64,000 bases of DNA from Nostoc carneum NIES-2107 (GCA_002368155.1 AP018180.1:6690561-6754560); one strand, 5' to 3'; shown: positions 1-9,983, numbered from the stretch's first letter. Numbers and translations: made by a program. The notes: generated by a model from the sequence alone, not told the origin.

Positions 1-55
1 TCCCCAGTCCCCAATCCCCAGTCCCCAGTCCCCAGTCCCCAATCCCCATTCCCCC
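1..55. repeat. short tandem repeat, C-rich (CCCCAGTCC/CCCCAATCC)
   Basis: Alternating CCCCAGT and CCCCAAT units abut the 3' end of the Ycf20 gene. The complementary G-rich version (GGGGACTGGGGATT) recurs at about 1635, 23947, 29686 and 41181, always just after a stop codon. It is a dispersed low-complexity repeat of the kind common in Nostocales. No coding function is seen. Confidence 0.85.
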
Positions 56-57
56 AA

Positions 58-390
58 TCACGACCCCAGCTTGAATGCTTCCAGAAACAGGCTATAGGTA
101 AAACCAACCTTGAGAAAGTTTAGTGCTTCCACCCATAGCGATCGCCTTGAGAAAAAGTTACGACTGTAGAAGATTCTGCTACTCACTTCTGTCAGTACAA
201 CTAACACTGCTGCTACCCAAATATCCAATTCTGCCCTTTGTCCAGCACTGGTAGAAATTGCCGATCCGAGGAAGAAACCAAACAAAAAACAAATTATTAG
301 TAGCGATAATCGCCGCCAAGGGTTAACAAACCATAGCCCTAATTGTCTGGAAGTGGCATCAACTAAATTATTTATACGAGTGTTTTGCAT
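58..390 (-). CDS. ycf20: Ycf20-like protein (DUF565)
   Basis: This 110-residue membrane protein matches the Ycf20/DUF565 family of cyanobacteria and plastids. Around residues 23-46 it has the family-typical 'NPWRRLSLL' stretch followed by a hydrophobic, glycine-containing segment (FLFGFFLGS). Further hydrophobic segments lie at about 55-75 and 88-108. The size is normal for the family. Plant relatives are linked to non-photochemical quenching, but the biochemical role is not established. The ATG at 390 has a long AT-rich leader on its 5' side. The gene is monocistronic as far as the window shows, and its 3' end runs into a C-rich tandem repeat at the window edge. Confidence 0.8.
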   Translation of the reverse strand: MQNTRINNLVDATSRQLGLWFVNPWRRLSLLIICFLFGFFLGSAISTSAGQRAELDIWVAAVLVVLTEVSSRIFYSRNFFSRRSLWVEALNFLKVGFTYSLFLEAFKLGS

Positions 391-1004
391 AATTGGGACA
401 CAAGCAAAAAGTCAAGAAATCATGAAATATTCCTCTTTTAGAGGATATCGGTTTTAGCATAAGCTTGTTTGAGCAGTAATTTAACTATCTAGTGGGCTTT
501 CAGTGTTGATGAAATTTTATACAGGGTGCCATCTGCAGGTCAGTAAAACTTTTCCAAAAATTGTTGAATATAGGGTTCCACCCCTTAACAATCAGAGTTA
601 TCTTAAAATATGTAGTGTGAAATATTAAGAAAAATGAAGTGCATTCCACAGATCAATCTGGGGGTTTGTCACCATAATCTTTGTTACTGTCACTACTTGT
701 AAAACCAAAATTACTGTTTGCGCTTCTCCGAAGAAATCTGCTAGTGATGTATTATATTTTTTGTGCTTTTTCACATTCTCAACAAAAGATAGCCTTGATT
801 AATCAGGCTTACACCTGATTTTTCGTTGGAGAATCAAGGTAATTATTTTTGTCAGTATGTTTCTTGAAAATGCTATTTATGATACATTGCATAACTTGCT
901 TTCAAGAGGCTCTATAGTAGGCAATTACAGTAATTGCCCTGGCGGAGAATAGGCTAGGATTTGGACAAGCCTAAACAAATACTTATTTCTAAATAACTAT
1001 CAAT
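391..1004. other. intergenic region, 614 bp, between divergent genes
   Basis: No credible gene is seen. The region is AT-rich and should hold the promoters of the divergent Ycf20 and lipoprotein genes. A small inverted repeat (AATCAGG/CCTGATT, about 800-818, followed by TTTT) could form a hairpin, but no gene end lies nearby. Short reading frames here lack ribosome binding sites. Confidence 0.5.
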
Positions 1005-1634
1005 ATGAAAACGTCAGTGTATCGTAACGCTGCTGTTCTAGCTTGTTCTTTGGGACTGTTAGGGTTACTGGTGGGATGCTTTGGCATGAGTGTTTCTTTT
1101 GAAACTACAGATCCAAACTCAACTTCATCACAACCAAATGAAACGCCTCAACTACCCAGCAATTCTTCTCCATCTTTTGCTCATGAAACCGTTAGCTCAA
1201 AGAATGTTTCTGCTTCAGTAACTCTACCTGTTGAAGCGGTAGAAAATAGTACTAATAAAGATACTTCTCTATTGGCATATAGTCAAAAATCTTCTGGAAG
1301 TATCAAAGCAGGAGAAGGCAAATTGCGGATGAGTAATCAAACCAATCAGCCTGTGCGCCTGGCTTTATTAGCACGACAGTCGGCGGCAAAAGATGCGTCC
1401 AAAACTCAGCAAGATATTCCCGCTCATTGGGATTTTGAACCCCAAGAAGGTAGTGAAAAAGGCCTACTCCTATCTTTGCCTAACGGTAACTTAAAACTAG
1501 AAAAGGGAGATATTCTCGTAGCCTTTGCCCAAGATGGTTCAAGGCGCTACTGGGGGCCGTATGTAGTCGGGGAAACATCTTCACCAGTATGGAATTCTCA
1601 AAGCCGAGAATGGCGGCTAGTACTTAGTAAGTAG
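1005..1634 (+). CDS. putative lipoprotein of unknown function
   Basis: The 209-residue product begins with a lysine-containing n-region and a hydrophobic stretch ending in LLVGC (Cys at about residue 25). This is a good lipobox, so the mature protein is probably lipid-anchored on the periplasmic side. A Ser/Thr/Pro/Asn-rich linker (about 35-105) follows, then a compact C-terminal region (about 135-209) rich in Trp, Gly and aromatic residues. No family is recognised. The gene stands alone, and its stop codon is followed directly by the G-rich tandem repeat. Localisation is reasonably supported; function is unknown. Confidence 0.65.
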   Translation: MKTSVYRNAAVLACSLGLLGLLVGCFGMSVSFETTDPNSTSSQPNETPQLPSNSSPSFAHETVSSKNVSASVTLPVEAVENSTNKDTSLLAYSQKSSGSIKAGEGKLRMSNQTNQPVRLALLARQSAAKDASKTQQDIPAHWDFEPQEGSEKGLLLSLPNGNLKLEKGDILVAFAQDGSRRYWGPYVVGETSSPVWNSQSREWRLVLSK

Positions 1635-1800
1635 GGATTGGGGATTGGGGACTGGGGACTGGGGACTGGGGATTGGGGACTGGGGAAAGGGGAAAGGGGG
1701 AAAGGAAAATTACCAATTACCCATTACCAATTACCCATTACCAATTACCCCATGCCCAATGCCCAATGCCCAATGCCCAATGCCCCATGCCCAATTCCCA
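1635..1800. repeat. composite short tandem repeats (GGGGACTGGGGATT, then ATTACCAATTACCC and TGCCCAATGCCCA)
   Basis: Immediately after the lipoprotein gene, about 70 bp of GGGGATT/GGGGACT units are followed by ATTACC(C/A) units and then CCCAATG units up to about 1798. Reading frames open in several phases across it, which is a property of the repeat and not evidence of coding. The same three repeat types appear together at 23947-24090. Confidence 0.9.
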
Positions 1801-1878
1801 AGAACAAAATCTACCAAGTCAACGACTATTAACAAAGTGCTGTTTGACTGTAGACTTTTGAGCATTGACTGATAACAA

Positions 1879-3750
1879 ATGAACATGAAATTGAGCCTTC
1901 CCCACACTGTTGGCCAGTGGTGCAAAAATATACTTACGCGTCCGGCGCTGGCTGTGACTGTATCGGTTCTGTGGTTAATTGTGATTGGTTGGATAGCTTA
2001 TGGTTGGAATTTAGGCAACATTGGCTTAGTTGATGAAACCGAACCACTGTTTGCTGAAGCTTCCCGTCAAATGTTCGTTACAGGAGATTGGATCACTCCC
2101 TTCTTTAATGCCGAGACACGCTTTGATAAACCAGCGTTAATTTATTGGTGTCAAGCGATCGCTTATGGCATTTTGGGTGTGAATGAATGGGCGGCGCGAA
2201 TCCCATCAGCACTGGCTGCTATGGGGACAGTTGCTTTAGCTTTTTACACAGTACATTGGTCGCTAGCGAGAAAAGATGAGTTAGAACAAGTTTCTCGCCC
2301 TGTTCGCCGTTACTTAACGGCTGGTTTGGCTGCAACTGTCATGGCACTAACTCCAGAAATGATTGCCTGGGGACGTATTGGTGTCTCGGATATGCTGCTG
2401 ACTGGGTGTATCGCATCAGCCTTATTATGCTTCTTTTTGGGTTACGCACAGAATTCACAATTCCCTAGTAATAAATGGTACTGGGCTTGTTATGTGCTAG
2501 TTGCTGGGGCAATTTTAACTAAAGGCCCGGTAGGAATTGTATTACCAGCATTAATTATTGGTGCGTTTGTTATCTACCAAGGCAATTTAGTAGAAGTATG
2601 GCGACAAATGCGTCCCCTAGTAGGGTTGCTAATTATTTTAGGATTATCAGTTCCCTGGTATGCGCTGGTGATTTGGCGTAATGGCTGGAATTATATTAAT
2701 TCGTTCTTTGGGTATCACAATCTAGAACGCTTCACAGAAGTAGTTAATGGACATTCAGCACCCTGGTATTTTTACTTTTTAGTAGTGCTATTAGGCTTTG
2801 CTCCATACTCAGTCTACTTACCCGCCGCGATGATCCGACTGAAGTTTTGGCAGCGATCGCACTGGCGTTCTCAAGAACGTTCTCAGCAATTAGGTTTATT
2901 TGCTTGCATTTGGTTTCTAGGAGTTTTTGGCTTTTTCACCATCGCTGTTACTAAACTTCCTAGCTATGTATTGCCGTTAATGCCAGCTGCGGCGATTATG
3001 GTGGCACTATTATGGAGTGACTTGATCCCAGAACCAGAAGCCGACAATAACAAATCTGTCATCGCCTCCAAATCTTTTGTTTGGAGTAGCTGGATAAATG
3101 TCATCCTTTTATCTGCGATCGCTACAGCATTATTTCACCTCGCCCAGTTAGTAGGTTACGATCCTGCTGCACCTGAGTTGTATCAGTCGATTCAACAGAT
3201 GGGTTTACCAGCGATCGGCGGTATGATTTGGCTATTGGTAGCCATTATTATTGCCGCGTTTACCCTAACTCGCCGTTGGCAATGGATTATCACTGCTAAC
3301 TTATTAGGGTTTGTGATATTTTTTACAGTTGTTTTGATGCCTACTTTGTTTGTCATGGATCAGCAGCGTCAGCAACCTTTACGAGAATTAGCTACAATCG
3401 CTGCCCAGGTAGAACAACCAAAAGAAGAATTAATTATGCTGGGTTTCAAAAAGCCTAGTGTGGTGTTTTATAGTCATAAAACAGTCAATTACATCTCATC
3501 TGCACCGGAAGTTGTAGACTATATTCACAAACAAAATTCTCAACCAGCCAAGCTTAATTCTTTGCTACTGCTAGCTGAAAAAGACAGATTTTTAGCAATG
3601 GATTTGCAACCTGAAGAATACAAGCATATTGCTAGCAAAGGTGCTTATTATTTGGTGAGAGTTCCTGTCAAGAAAATTAAAAAACAAAAACTCGATATCT
3701 CTTATTCTGTTCCGACTAACACCATTCAAAATTCAAAGCTTAGTCAATAA
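1879..3750 (+). CDS. GT39/ArnT-type membrane glycosyltransferase
   Basis: A 623-residue polytopic membrane protein of the PMT/ArnT (GT-C fold) group, which moves sugars from polyprenyl-phosphate donors onto lipid or protein acceptors. The first extracytoplasmic loop, right after the first membrane segment (about 25-46), carries the acidic 'DETEP' motif (D52, E53) expected for the catalytic loop. The family-typical 'RFDKPALIYW' follows at about 81-90. About ten further hydrophobic segments run to about residue 495, then a soluble tail of about 125 residues. The acceptor cannot be told from sequence; modification of cell-envelope glycolipid or lipid A-like molecules is possible. It starts at ATG 1879, beyond the repeat block, and converges with the aminopeptidase gene. 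Confidence 0.8.
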   Translation: MNMKLSLPHTVGQWCKNILTRPALAVTVSVLWLIVIGWIAYGWNLGNIGLVDETEPLFAEASRQMFVTGDWITPFFNAETRFDKPALIYWCQAIAYGILGVNEWAARIPSALAAMGTVALAFYTVHWSLARKDELEQVSRPVRRYLTAGLAATVMALTPEMIAWGRIGVSDMLLTGCIASALLCFFLGYAQNSQFPSNKWYWACYVLVAGAILTKGPVGIVLPALIIGAFVIYQGNLVEVWRQMRPLVGLLIILGLSVPWYALVIWRNGWNYINSFFGYHNLERFTEVVNGHSAPWYFYFLVVLLGFAPYSVYLPAAMIRLKFWQRSHWRSQERSQQLGLFACIWFLGVFGFFTIAVTKLPSYVLPLMPAAAIMVALLWSDLIPEPEADNNKSVIASKSFVWSSWINVILLSAIATALFHLAQLVGYDPAAPELYQSIQQMGLPAIGGMIWLLVAIIIAAFTLTRRWQWIITANLLGFVIFFTVVLMPTLFVMDQQRQQPLRELATIAAQVEQPKEELIMLGFKKPSVVFYSHKTVNYISSAPEVVDYIHKQNSQPAKLNSLLLLAEKDRFLAMDLQPEEYKHIASKGAYYLVRVPVKKIKKQKLDISYSVPTNTIQNSKLSQ

Positions 3751-4030
3751 ATCTTTCACAATCCGTCTTGGAAAGTCGGTTCAGGGCCAATACAGTTCAA
3801 TTAAGAAAATAAATTGACAACAAAACAAGAATTTTGGAGGGGGTTTGGAGGACGCAACCGTCACCCAATCGGGGGTTTGGGGGAGAATCCTCCAATTGTT
3901 CTAGCTGCTTCCACAAGTGACGAATCGGGCAAAAGGGGAAGAGGAAAAGGTTTTTTCTTGCACCTTTAACCCTTACCCTTTCACTTTTTACCCAAACCAA
4001 ATTCCCAGTTGAAAATCCTTAACAGTGCAT

Positions 4031-6628
4031 TTACGATGCAGTACTCTGAGATTTCGCCTCCAAATTTTCTAAGCGGCTTCTCAATTCTTGATTTTGCTGC
4101 TTAAGCTGATCGAGTTCCTCACGCAAAGTTCGCAGCGCATTGTCTGTACCAATATTGCTTTGCACGCGCGTAATTTCTTCATCCGCATAGCGACGGACAC
4201 GTCCATCGGGAGTTTGATCGGCTAGCGATCGCAAAATTCCAATGGCTTTGGGTGTTTCCATTTGTCCTAATGCGGTGACAACTGCAACTTGGGTTAAAAA
4301 GAAGCTTTCTTTGGCTAGTTCTCCTAATCTTTCTAAAATTCGTTCTAAATTGACTGGAGTTTGACCGACAGAAATTTTACCTAAAGCGCGAATTGTCGCC
4401 AAGCGTAAGGCTTGGGGTACGCCAGGTTTGGTGTATTCCAGCAACAAATTTAAAGCTGCTTCAGAGGTTTTCAGTTCTGCTAAACCTGCGATCGCACCAC
4501 TGCGAACTACTTCATTCCAGCCTTGTCTTTCTTCTAAAACCGACTTGAGAAGTTTCAGTGCTTTTTCTTCTCTGGGTTTTTCGTCTAGGTTAACAGAGGC
4601 GATCGCGCCGATTGCACGACAAGCTGCTGATTCTACATAGTAACTGCGATCGCCATCTTGAACTAAGCCTTTCAAAGCTTTATAGCTTTCGGTGGTTTTG
4701 ATTTTAGCTAGCGCATCGACAACCGCACGACGCACATAAGGACTTTTATCTTCTAAACCAACGACTAAACCATCAAAGGCTTGATCCAATTTGATTTCGG
4801 CTAGTTGTTTAGCAACTTCAACACGCACACCCCAAAATGGATCGTTTTTCAAAGCCGCAGATAATGTTTTAGTTGCTTCTAAGCTACCTTTTTTCGCTAA
4901 AGCTTCAGCTGCATAAATGCGGGAGAGGGGATCGGGATCAAATTCTAACTGTGCTTTTAATTCGGGAATGGGATATTCCAAAGTTACAGTTTTGAGATAA
5001 TTATTCCCCACATCAAAGCTGATAAATTGAGGCTTAGTTTCTAATGGAAAGTAGAAACTTTGTTCTCTTTCATTTACCCTCACAGTAAAAGTTTTTAGTT
5101 GTGGCGATTCTCCTGATTCGCTATAACCAAACCCAATAGGAATTCTCAGGTCAAATAACTCTTTACTGTTATTATTTTGTGCTTGGGTTTGAGTAACAGT
5201 AACTTTTGCTAAATTAGCATCTCCATCCCAAGAGTAAGCCACTTTAAAATCAGGATGACCACCACGATAAACATACTGGTCGAACAGGAAGGTGAGATTT
5301 CGTCCTGTAGCTTTTTCAATAGCCCGTAATAAATCTATTGTTTCTACAGTTTTGTGGGCATTATCCTGAACAAATGTGTGAATTGCTGGCCAAAACAATT
5401 CTTCGCCTAATTCCGCCCGAATCATGTGATAGACACAAGACCCTTTTTCGTAAATGTGGCGGTCATAAAGTTCAATTGCTTCGCGGTAAACATGAGTTAC
5501 CATCGGACGGCGGTAGCGTCCGCTATCTTCACTAAAGTAACTCCGCGCTTCTAATAATCGATAATATGCTGCTTCTTGGCTACTATATTCATGTTCTGTC
5601 CACATAACTTCAGAATAAGAAGCCATGCCTTCTTTAATCCAAGCATGAGACCAATGTTTAATTACTAGTAAATCACCAAACCATTGGTGTGCTAGTTCGT
5701 GAACAACTAAACTTTCGGTATTGCGATTATCTAAAGCAGCGCGTTCATCTAATAAACAGCGATCAGTTAATAGCGTGGCTGAGGTATTTTCCATCCCGCC
5801 GAAAATGAAGTCATCAACGCACACTTGGGCATATTTCGGAAAAGGATAGACATAACCATACTTTTCACTTAAAAATTCAATCATGCGGGGGGTTTTGCCC
5901 ATGCTACGTTTCGCATCTTCTTCCCTACCTTTTTCTACATAGTAGGTAACAGGTTTCCCTTGCCATTCATCACTAATTTCGGCAAAGTCACCAATCGCCA
6001 GCGTCATTAAGTAAGTAGGATGAATTTGTTGCTGTGACCAATGGTAGATTTTCTCTTTACCATCTTCCTCTGTGCGAATCAATTCACCATTAGAAATTGC
6101 TACCAAAGGTTTAGGAACACGCACCCGAATTTCCGATGTAGAAAGTTGTCCGGGATAGTCAAAACAGGGAAACCAAAAGCGGGAATCTTCGTCTTCTCCT
6201 TGTGTCCAAACTTGGGTAGGCTTTTTGGGGTAATTTTTATCTGGTTGAATAAAGTAAATCCCGCGTTGGGGTTTTTCCACTGAGTAGGCGATCGCAATTA
6301 TTATCCGCTTACCTACTTGGGTGGGGCTAGAAAGTTTAATTACTAGCTTTTCACCATCGTAGTCAAACTCCTGCTCTACTTCGTCTACCTGGACGTATTT
6401 AATATTCAGGTTGACAGCATCCAACGTCAAACTTTCAATGCCACTGCGGACTGGTAAAAGGCGAATACTACAATTACCAGAGTAACTTTGGTGAGAAATA
6501 TCCAAACTTAGATCTAAAAAAATATGCTCTACTTGTCCAGGGCGATCGGGATTGTAATGAGGTTTAGCCCCTGGTAACTCAAAAGATCTGTGACCGTTAT
6601 TTTCTGTATCAAAATAAAAATTGGACAT
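4031..6628 (-). CDS. M1-family zinc aminopeptidase with C-terminal HEAT repeats
   Basis: This 865-residue protein is a gluzincin aminopeptidase. It has the substrate-binding GGMEN motif (277-281), the zinc motif HELAH (310-314) and the third ligand Glu333 in WIKEGMASY, spaced as in aminopeptidase N. A Tyr at about 393 (YEKGSCVY context) fits the transition-state tyrosine. After the catalytic and beta-sandwich domains (to about 575), residues about 585-825 form helical repeats of HEAT/PBS-lyase type (for example 'DPFWGVRVEVAKQLAEIK'). A coiled coil follows at about 832-858. There is no signal peptide, so it is probably cytoplasmic. Length and architecture are normal for cyanobacterial M1 peptidases. 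The gene is monocistronic. Confidence 0.92.
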   Translation of the reverse strand: MSNFYFDTENNGHRSFELPGAKPHYNPDRPGQVEHIFLDLSLDISHQSYSGNCSIRLLPVRSGIESLTLDAVNLNIKYVQVDEVEQEFDYDGEKLVIKLSSPTQVGKRIIIAIAYSVEKPQRGIYFIQPDKNYPKKPTQVWTQGEDEDSRFWFPCFDYPGQLSTSEIRVRVPKPLVAISNGELIRTEEDGKEKIYHWSQQQIHPTYLMTLAIGDFAEISDEWQGKPVTYYVEKGREEDAKRSMGKTPRMIEFLSEKYGYVYPFPKYAQVCVDDFIFGGMENTSATLLTDRCLLDERAALDNRNTESLVVHELAHQWFGDLLVIKHWSHAWIKEGMASYSEVMWTEHEYSSQEAAYYRLLEARSYFSEDSGRYRRPMVTHVYREAIELYDRHIYEKGSCVYHMIRAELGEELFWPAIHTFVQDNAHKTVETIDLLRAIEKATGRNLTFLFDQYVYRGGHPDFKVAYSWDGDANLAKVTVTQTQAQNNNSKELFDLRIPIGFGYSESGESPQLKTFTVRVNEREQSFYFPLETKPQFISFDVGNNYLKTVTLEYPIPELKAQLEFDPDPLSRIYAAEALAKKGSLEATKTLSAALKNDPFWGVRVEVAKQLAEIKLDQAFDGLVVGLEDKSPYVRRAVVDALAKIKTTESYKALKGLVQDGDRSYYVESAACRAIGAIASVNLDEKPREEKALKLLKSVLEERQGWNEVVRSGAIAGLAELKTSEAALNLLLEYTKPGVPQALRLATIRALGKISVGQTPVNLERILERLGELAKESFFLTQVAVVTALGQMETPKAIGILRSLADQTPDGRVRRYADEEITRVQSNIGTDNALRTLREELDQLKQQNQELRSRLENLEAKSQSTAS

Positions 6629-7396
6629 TGATGCTTGTTGACCTTATATCCTGATAAGTCTAGCTGGATGTAGTGAAAAAATAGTGAAATTGGGTATCTT
6701 CCCCAATCAACTCAGCAGTCTGGAAGAACGCTTTTCTGGGTTTAATGACTAATTCATAATTTGTAATTCAGAAAATAGCGATAAGCCTAAAACTCTTTAG
6801 TCGGCACAGTTTCAGGTGCAGTCTAAATCCTTATCTGAAACTCTATTACGAATTAAGCTGATACGCGCCTAAATCAAATATTCTGGCGTTAGGACTGTCA
6901 AGGGTCAAGAGTCCAAAGTCCAAACTAGCCTTTGACTCTGGACTCTTGACTTTTGACAACCTGAGTGCGAAATATACAATTTAAATGCGTAACAGCTTAT
7001 CAATTAAGAATTACGAATTTTTCATCTTCCCCTTGTTTCTCCCTTATATGCTTTCCCTGATGTCAGTTGATCTCTTGTACTTCTTGGTATTCAGTCAAGA
7101 GTCTCTTCTTGACAGATACCCCTTAAGTACAAATACTCCCAAGTATTTCTATAACTTAGGATAACTTGCTGCTGTTGACCAAGCTATTTTTTTAAGTTAA
7201 ACAACATACTATTTACGGATTTGCTTCTCATTATGTTGTATTAATTCTTGGAGTAAGTTAAAACCCTTAGTGTATAGTAATACTAATTTTGTCAGTAAAT
7301 ACCGCTAAATTAGTACAACTTATTAATAATTCCGAAAACTCTACAATGACGTTTTTACTAGCCTCCATAAAAATTGGGGAAACGAGGATCTAAGCA
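6629..7396. other. intergenic region, 768 bp, between divergent genes
   Basis: No gene is seen. It carries a GTCAAGAGTCCAAAG-type inverted repeat at 6896-6958 and is otherwise AT-rich with scattered short direct repeats. A GAGGA ribosome binding site precedes the ATG at 7397. Promoters for the two divergent genes must lie here, but none is convincing by eye. Confidence 0.5.
6896..6958. repeat. GTCAAGAGTC-type inverted repeat
   Basis: The left half reads TGTCAAGGGTCAAGAGTCC and the right half GGACTCTTGACTTTTGACA, so the segment could fold into a long imperfect hairpin. Related GTCAAGRGTCAA units occur at about 15398-15423 and about 51070-51135. It is a dispersed intergenic repeat of unknown function. 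Confidence 0.7.
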
Positions 7397-9088
7397 ATGC
7401 CTGAAAGTAAATCAAAGTTTTTAATTCCTACTATTGGTGCAGCTATAGTGATCACAGGGGGTATAGCTGCCTATATGTATTTTAAAGGAGGCCCTGCAGG
7501 CGATAGCGCAGGTGCTTTAGGCAGCGCTAAGGTAGTACCTTCTACAGCCTTAATGGCAACTTACATTACCACCGATCCCCAAGCTTGGGCGAAGTTACAG
7601 CAGTTTGGTACCCCCGAAGCACAACAGCTAGTTGCCAAAGGTTTAGAGTCATTCAATCAAGATCTGTTAAAAGATACTAACATTTCTTATGAAAACGACA
7701 TAAAACCTTGGGTGGGTGGTGTGATGATGGCTGTCTTACCACCAAATCCCGTTAAACCCGCACAATTTAATCCACCGACTGGCGCACCCAATAAACCTAC
7801 CAAGTTACAAGCAGAACCAAAGATGCTGCTGGTAGTGGGAATCAAAGACAAAATCGGCGCTTTAAATTTTGGCAATAAATTAAAAGCCCAAAAAGGTATT
7901 AAATTTCAAGAAATTGAATATAAAGGCGAAAAAATTACAGAAGCCACAGATAAAGGCAAACCAACCTATAGCGTAGTTTTAAATAATAGCCAATTACTTT
8001 TATCTCCCGAAAAACCAACAATTGAACAGGCAATTGATACTTATAAAGGACAACCTTCCTTTGCCACTAAAGAAGGTGCCAGCAATATTCTAAGCAAAGG
8101 TGTAGATGTCAAAAATACCCTGGCACAAATTTATATACCTGACTATGCGGGGATGATTCAACAGTTAGCAGCCGCTAATCCCCAAGGTACACAATTACCT
8201 CCCCAAACCCTCAAACAATTGCAGCAAGTAAAATCGATGGTGGCGGGTGTGGGTGTTGATGATGCAGGCTTGCGAGTCAAAGCGATCGCTAATTTAGATT
8301 CCCAACTCAACAAATTCCAATATCAAAATACTGCTGCCAAAATCGTAGGAGAATTTCCTGCTGAAACCTTTGCTTTAATTAGTGGACAAGGGATCAGCAA
8401 GACTTGGACAACTTTAATAGAACAGTCCAAAGATTATCCTGAATTTAACCAAGCCGTGGCACAGGTACGCCAACAACTGAAATCAGTTGCCAATTTGGAC
8501 TTAGATAAAGAAGTTCTCGGCTGGATGGATGGGGAATTTGCTTTAGGTGCAATTCCTGCTAATCAAGGTATTTTAGCCAGCGTGGGTTTTGGCGGAGCAT
8601 TCTTATTTGATACCAGCGATCGCAAAACAGCCGAAGCCACTCTCAGTAAACTTGATGACTTGATCAAAAAGCAACTAGTCACAGTTGCTCAAAGAACTAT
8701 CGATGGTAAAAACGTCACTGAATGGCAAGTACCACAACAAGGTGCTTTACTATCTCATGGCTGGTTAGATCAAGATACCGTATTTATAGCTATTGGTGGC
8801 CCAGTTGGCGATGCGATCGCCACTAAGAAAAACCAATCTTTAGACGGTAGTGAAACTTTTAAAGCTGTAACTGGTACCTTGCAAAAACCGAATGGCGGCT
8901 ACTTTTACATAGATATGGATAAAACCATGACTGTGGTGAATCGTTTCGCCGCAGCCAAACCTCTACCACCTCAAGCCAACGCCATTCTCAGTTCTATTCG
9001 TGGTTTGGGTGTGACTGCTACCAGTCCAGATCAATCAACCAGTCAAGTAGAAATGTTATTGGCTCTCAAACCTAAAGCTGCAAAATAG
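7397..9088 (+). CDS. DUF3352 domain protein, membrane-anchored
   Basis: The 563-residue product has a single N-terminal membrane segment (about 9-28) followed by a large soluble domain. This domain matches the DUF3352 family common in cyanobacteria and Planctomycetes ('VPSTALMATYITTDPQAW' near its start). No catalytic motif is known for the family, and the topology suggests a periplasmic or thylakoid-lumenal location. ATG 7397 is preceded by GAGGA at suitable spacing, which supports this start. The 3' end runs straight into GGGGAAG/GGGTAAT repeats. Function unknown. Confidence 0.75.
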   Translation: MPESKSKFLIPTIGAAIVITGGIAAYMYFKGGPAGDSAGALGSAKVVPSTALMATYITTDPQAWAKLQQFGTPEAQQLVAKGLESFNQDLLKDTNISYENDIKPWVGGVMMAVLPPNPVKPAQFNPPTGAPNKPTKLQAEPKMLLVVGIKDKIGALNFGNKLKAQKGIKFQEIEYKGEKITEATDKGKPTYSVVLNNSQLLLSPEKPTIEQAIDTYKGQPSFATKEGASNILSKGVDVKNTLAQIYIPDYAGMIQQLAAANPQGTQLPPQTLKQLQQVKSMVAGVGVDDAGLRVKAIANLDSQLNKFQYQNTAAKIVGEFPAETFALISGQGISKTWTTLIEQSKDYPEFNQAVAQVRQQLKSVANLDLDKEVLGWMDGEFALGAIPANQGILASVGFGGAFLFDTSDRKTAEATLSKLDDLIKKQLVTVAQRTIDGKNVTEWQVPQQGALLSHGWLDQDTVFIAIGGPVGDAIATKKNQSLDGSETFKAVTGTLQKPNGGYFYIDMDKTMTVVNRFAAAKPLPPQANAILSSIRGLGVTATSPDQSTSQVEMLLALKPKAAK

Positions 9089-9129
9089 GGGAAGGGGAAG
9101 GGGAAGGGGTAATGGGTAATGGGTAATAG
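9089..9129. repeat. GGGGAAG / GGGTAAT tandem repeat
   Basis: Short G-rich units follow the DUF3352 stop codon and pass into TAATGGG units. They belong to the same class of gene-end repeats seen elsewhere in the window. Confidence 0.8.
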
Positions 9130-9235
9130 GAATTCCTCCCCTTATTTCCTTGTCCACCTCATCTCCCTCACCTCCCTCATCCCAATCCCTAGCGTTAAAA
9201 TAAACCCATCAATAGCAAATGCCATAGCCTCAGCC

Positions 9236-9895
9236 ATGTCCCTCGCCAAAGAATTAGATGCTACCCAGGACACTCAAGAAGATGTTATTCTTCCGCCAGG
9301 TGACTTATATAGCGATGAGCCTCCCTTGGAAACAGAATTACATCTTCGGCAAATAATTCTACTTTTCAAATGTCTTGAATGGTTATGGCGAGACAGAACA
9401 GATTTCTACGCTGCTGGCAATCTTACTATTTATTACAGCTGGAAAAAACTTAAAACTGAGAGCTTTCGCGGCCCTGATTTTTTTGTGGTACTCAATACTG
9501 AACGCAAAACCCGCAAAAGTTGGGTAGTGTGGGAAGAAGATGGTAAATACCCTAACTTTATTCTCGAAATTCTTTCGGAATCAACAGCAAGTACAGACAA
9601 AGAATTAAAGAAAAAGATTTATCAAGATACCTTCCGCACCCCTGACTATTTTTGGTTTGATCCATACACACTAGAATTTGCAGGTTTTCATTTAGTAGAT
9701 GGTCAATATCAACCTCTAGAACCAAATCAGCAAGGACATTTATGGAGCCAGCAGCTTGGTTTATATTTAGGAATTGAACAAGGACTATTAAGACTTTTTA
9801 CACCCGCAGGCAAGCTAGTACCAACCCCAGAAGAAACTGCAGAGAAATTAGCAGCTAAACTGCGAGAATTAAATATCGATCCTGAAACAATTTAA
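9236..9895 (+). CDS. Uma2-family (DUF820) PD-(D/E)xK nuclease-fold protein
   Basis: The product (219 residues from ATG 9236) belongs to the Uma2/DUF820 family, which is hugely expanded in filamentous cyanobacteria. The family core is visible: 'RGPDFFVV' (the PD acidic residue), then 'FILEILSEST' (E-x-L-S), and 'YQDTFRTPDYFWFDPYTLEFAGF' as the usual Y...W.D strand. The C-terminal helix (KLAAKLREL) is also typical. An in-frame ATG exists at 9119, but those 39 residues derive from repeat-like DNA, so 9236 is preferred. Members are predicted nucleases, often linked to mobile DNA; the real substrate is unknown. Confidence 0.85.
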   Translation: MSLAKELDATQDTQEDVILPPGDLYSDEPPLETELHLRQIILLFKCLEWLWRDRTDFYAAGNLTIYYSWKKLKTESFRGPDFFVVLNTERKTRKSWVVWEEDGKYPNFILEILSESTASTDKELKKKIYQDTFRTPDYFWFDPYTLEFAGFHLVDGQYQPLEPNQQGHLWSQQLGLYLGIEQGLLRLFTPAGKLVPTPEETAEKLAAKLRELNIDPETI

Positions 9896-9910
9896 CAAAT
9901 AATTTGTCAC

Positions 9911-9944
9911 CAAATAGGATTCCTATTTGATTATTTGATTTTTT
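9911..9944 (+). terminator. possible terminator after the Uma2 gene
   Basis: CAAATAGGA and TCCTATTTG form a near-perfect palindrome (9911-9929), followed by a T-rich stretch ending in TTTTTT (about 9939-9944). It lies 16 bp after the Uma2 stop. The stem is AT-rich, so it is a weak candidate. Confidence 0.45.
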
Positions 9945-9956
9945 AAATTCACGTAG

Positions 9957-9983
9957 GATGCGTTAGCGTCAGCGTAACGCATC
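9957..9983. repeat. REP-like palindrome, GATGCGTTA...TAACGCATC family
   Basis: Perfect 9-bp arms GATGCGTTA and TAACGCATC surround a 9-nt centre, with TAG before the left arm. It sits between the convergent Uma2 and mscL genes. Further copies lie at 26452, 33173, 33268 and 35585, with degenerate ones at 32771 and 44788. Confidence 0.85.

Noticed and set aside
1638-1925. Several 60-75-codon frames in both directions
   Set aside because: They are translations of the tandem repeats in all phases and overlap each other; no ribosome site or family match.
9119-9235. N-terminal extension of the Uma2 protein
   Set aside because: Those 39 codons start in GGGTAAT repeat DNA and do not fit the family; ATG 9236 gives a normal-length protein.
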